64,000 bases of DNA from contig NZ_QEQL01000002.1 of assembly GCF_003097135.1 (NCBI RefSeq), positions 186,001-250,000 of the forward strand, written 5' to 3'. Shown piece by piece: positions 61,950-64,000 of this stretch. The notes under the pieces were generated by a model, which was given only the letters and a program-made list of their open reading frames with translations, searched no databases and was not told where the DNA came from. The position numbers and the translations under genes are program-made. This stretch comes from Pseudomonas sp. URIL14HWK12:I12 (lineage in GTDB: Bacteria; Pseudomonadota; Gammaproteobacteria; Pseudomonadales; Pseudomonadaceae). Positions within the stretch are counted from its first letter, which is position 1, and every line of letters begins with the position of its first letter.

Positions 61950-62092
61950 TGGGTCACCGCAAGGTTCCGGCAGCGATGCCGGACATCATTTGGCGGCTCG
62001 CCTCACAGCGTGCTGCAACCGGCCCGGGGCCGGGGAATTGAATCCGAAGGCCGGTGTGCCGGCCAATCAAAACCATAACAGGAGATCGACTA

Positions 62093-64000
<1,908 letters not shown>

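Noticed and set aside
61843..62092. CIRCE operator upstream of groES
   Set aside because: The TTAGCACTC-N9-GAGTGCTAA palindrome is absent; the region fits a sigma-32 promoter instead.

Overview
The window looks like core chromosome of a gamma-proteobacterium, and gene content, gene order and GC-rich codon use point to Pseudomonas, most likely close to the P. putida group. The evidence is the full mra/dcw cluster (mraZ to ftsZ) followed by lpxC, secA and argJ, a fused CysNC, algW, lpoA-yraN-diaA/gmhA-dolP next to rsmI and rnpB, and a groESL operon preceded by fxsA. I see no phage, insertion sequence, CRISPR array, tRNA or rRNA gene. The window opens inside lepB and closes inside groEL.

Layout. 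1-4194: lepB (5' end missing), a DUF4845 membrane protein, rnc, era, recO and pdxJ, one tightly packed run. 4220-9234: algW (reverse) diverges from a NIF3-family gene, then the sulfate-activation pair cysD-cysNC. 9251-14135: a REP-like repeat and a terminator, then a YhcB/ZapG-like gene, a small hydrolase, trpS, zapE and a GlxA-type AraC regulator. 14430-16496: rplM-rpsI and sspA-sspB. 16634-20041: a reverse-strand envelope block (lpoA, yraN, diaA/gmhA, dolP). 20181-21465: rsmI and the RNase P RNA gene. 21670-38523: the dcw cluster with a readable promoter and MraZ box, then mraZ, rsmH, ftsL, ftsI, murE, murF, mraY, murD, ftsW, murG, murC, ddlB, ftsQ, ftsA, ftsZ, nearly all overlapping or abutting. 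38555-46034: lpxC with its own promoter, a DUF721 gene, secA, argJ, a GST and a Nudix/ThiE-like fusion. 46129-49570: a compact four-gene cluster of unclear function (TetR, lipoprotein, DUF1704, hydrolase). 49536-51323: divergent LysR and SDR genes. 51333-55800: a reverse-strand operon (degenerate REC-GGDEF protein, PanE-like reductase, hybrid-free histidine kinase, cobalamin adenosyltransferase), divergent from yajQ and a mechanosensitive channel gene. 57530-61842: ampG, an alkyltransferase-like gene, a DUF481 outer-membrane protein, a HugZ-like protein and fxsA. 61919-64000: a sigma-32 type promoter and groES-groEL.

How it works together. Most genes serve cell-envelope growth and division: precursor synthesis (murC-G, mraY, ddlB), septal synthesis (ftsI, ftsW, ftsQLAZ), lipid A (lpxC), PBP activation (lpoA), muropeptide recycling (ampG), outer-membrane stress (algW, dolP) and export (lepB, secA). 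Others handle translation and RNA (rnc, era, trpS, rplM, rpsI, rnpB, rsmI, rsmH), sulfur assimilation, arginine synthesis and protein quality control.

Most notable points. (1) The degenerate REC-GGDEF protein has lost its phospho-acceptor and its GGDEF active site (DDHHF instead) but keeps an RxxD I-site at the canonical distance, and it is divergently paired with yajQ, a family with reported c-di-GMP binding. (2) The petABC (cytochrome bc1) genes that normally sit between rpsI and sspA in Pseudomonas are absent there. (3) TrpS carries a long C-terminal extension that resembles a YegP/DUF1508-like fold. No clearly new multi-gene system is visible; the first point is the best candidate for undescribed biology.
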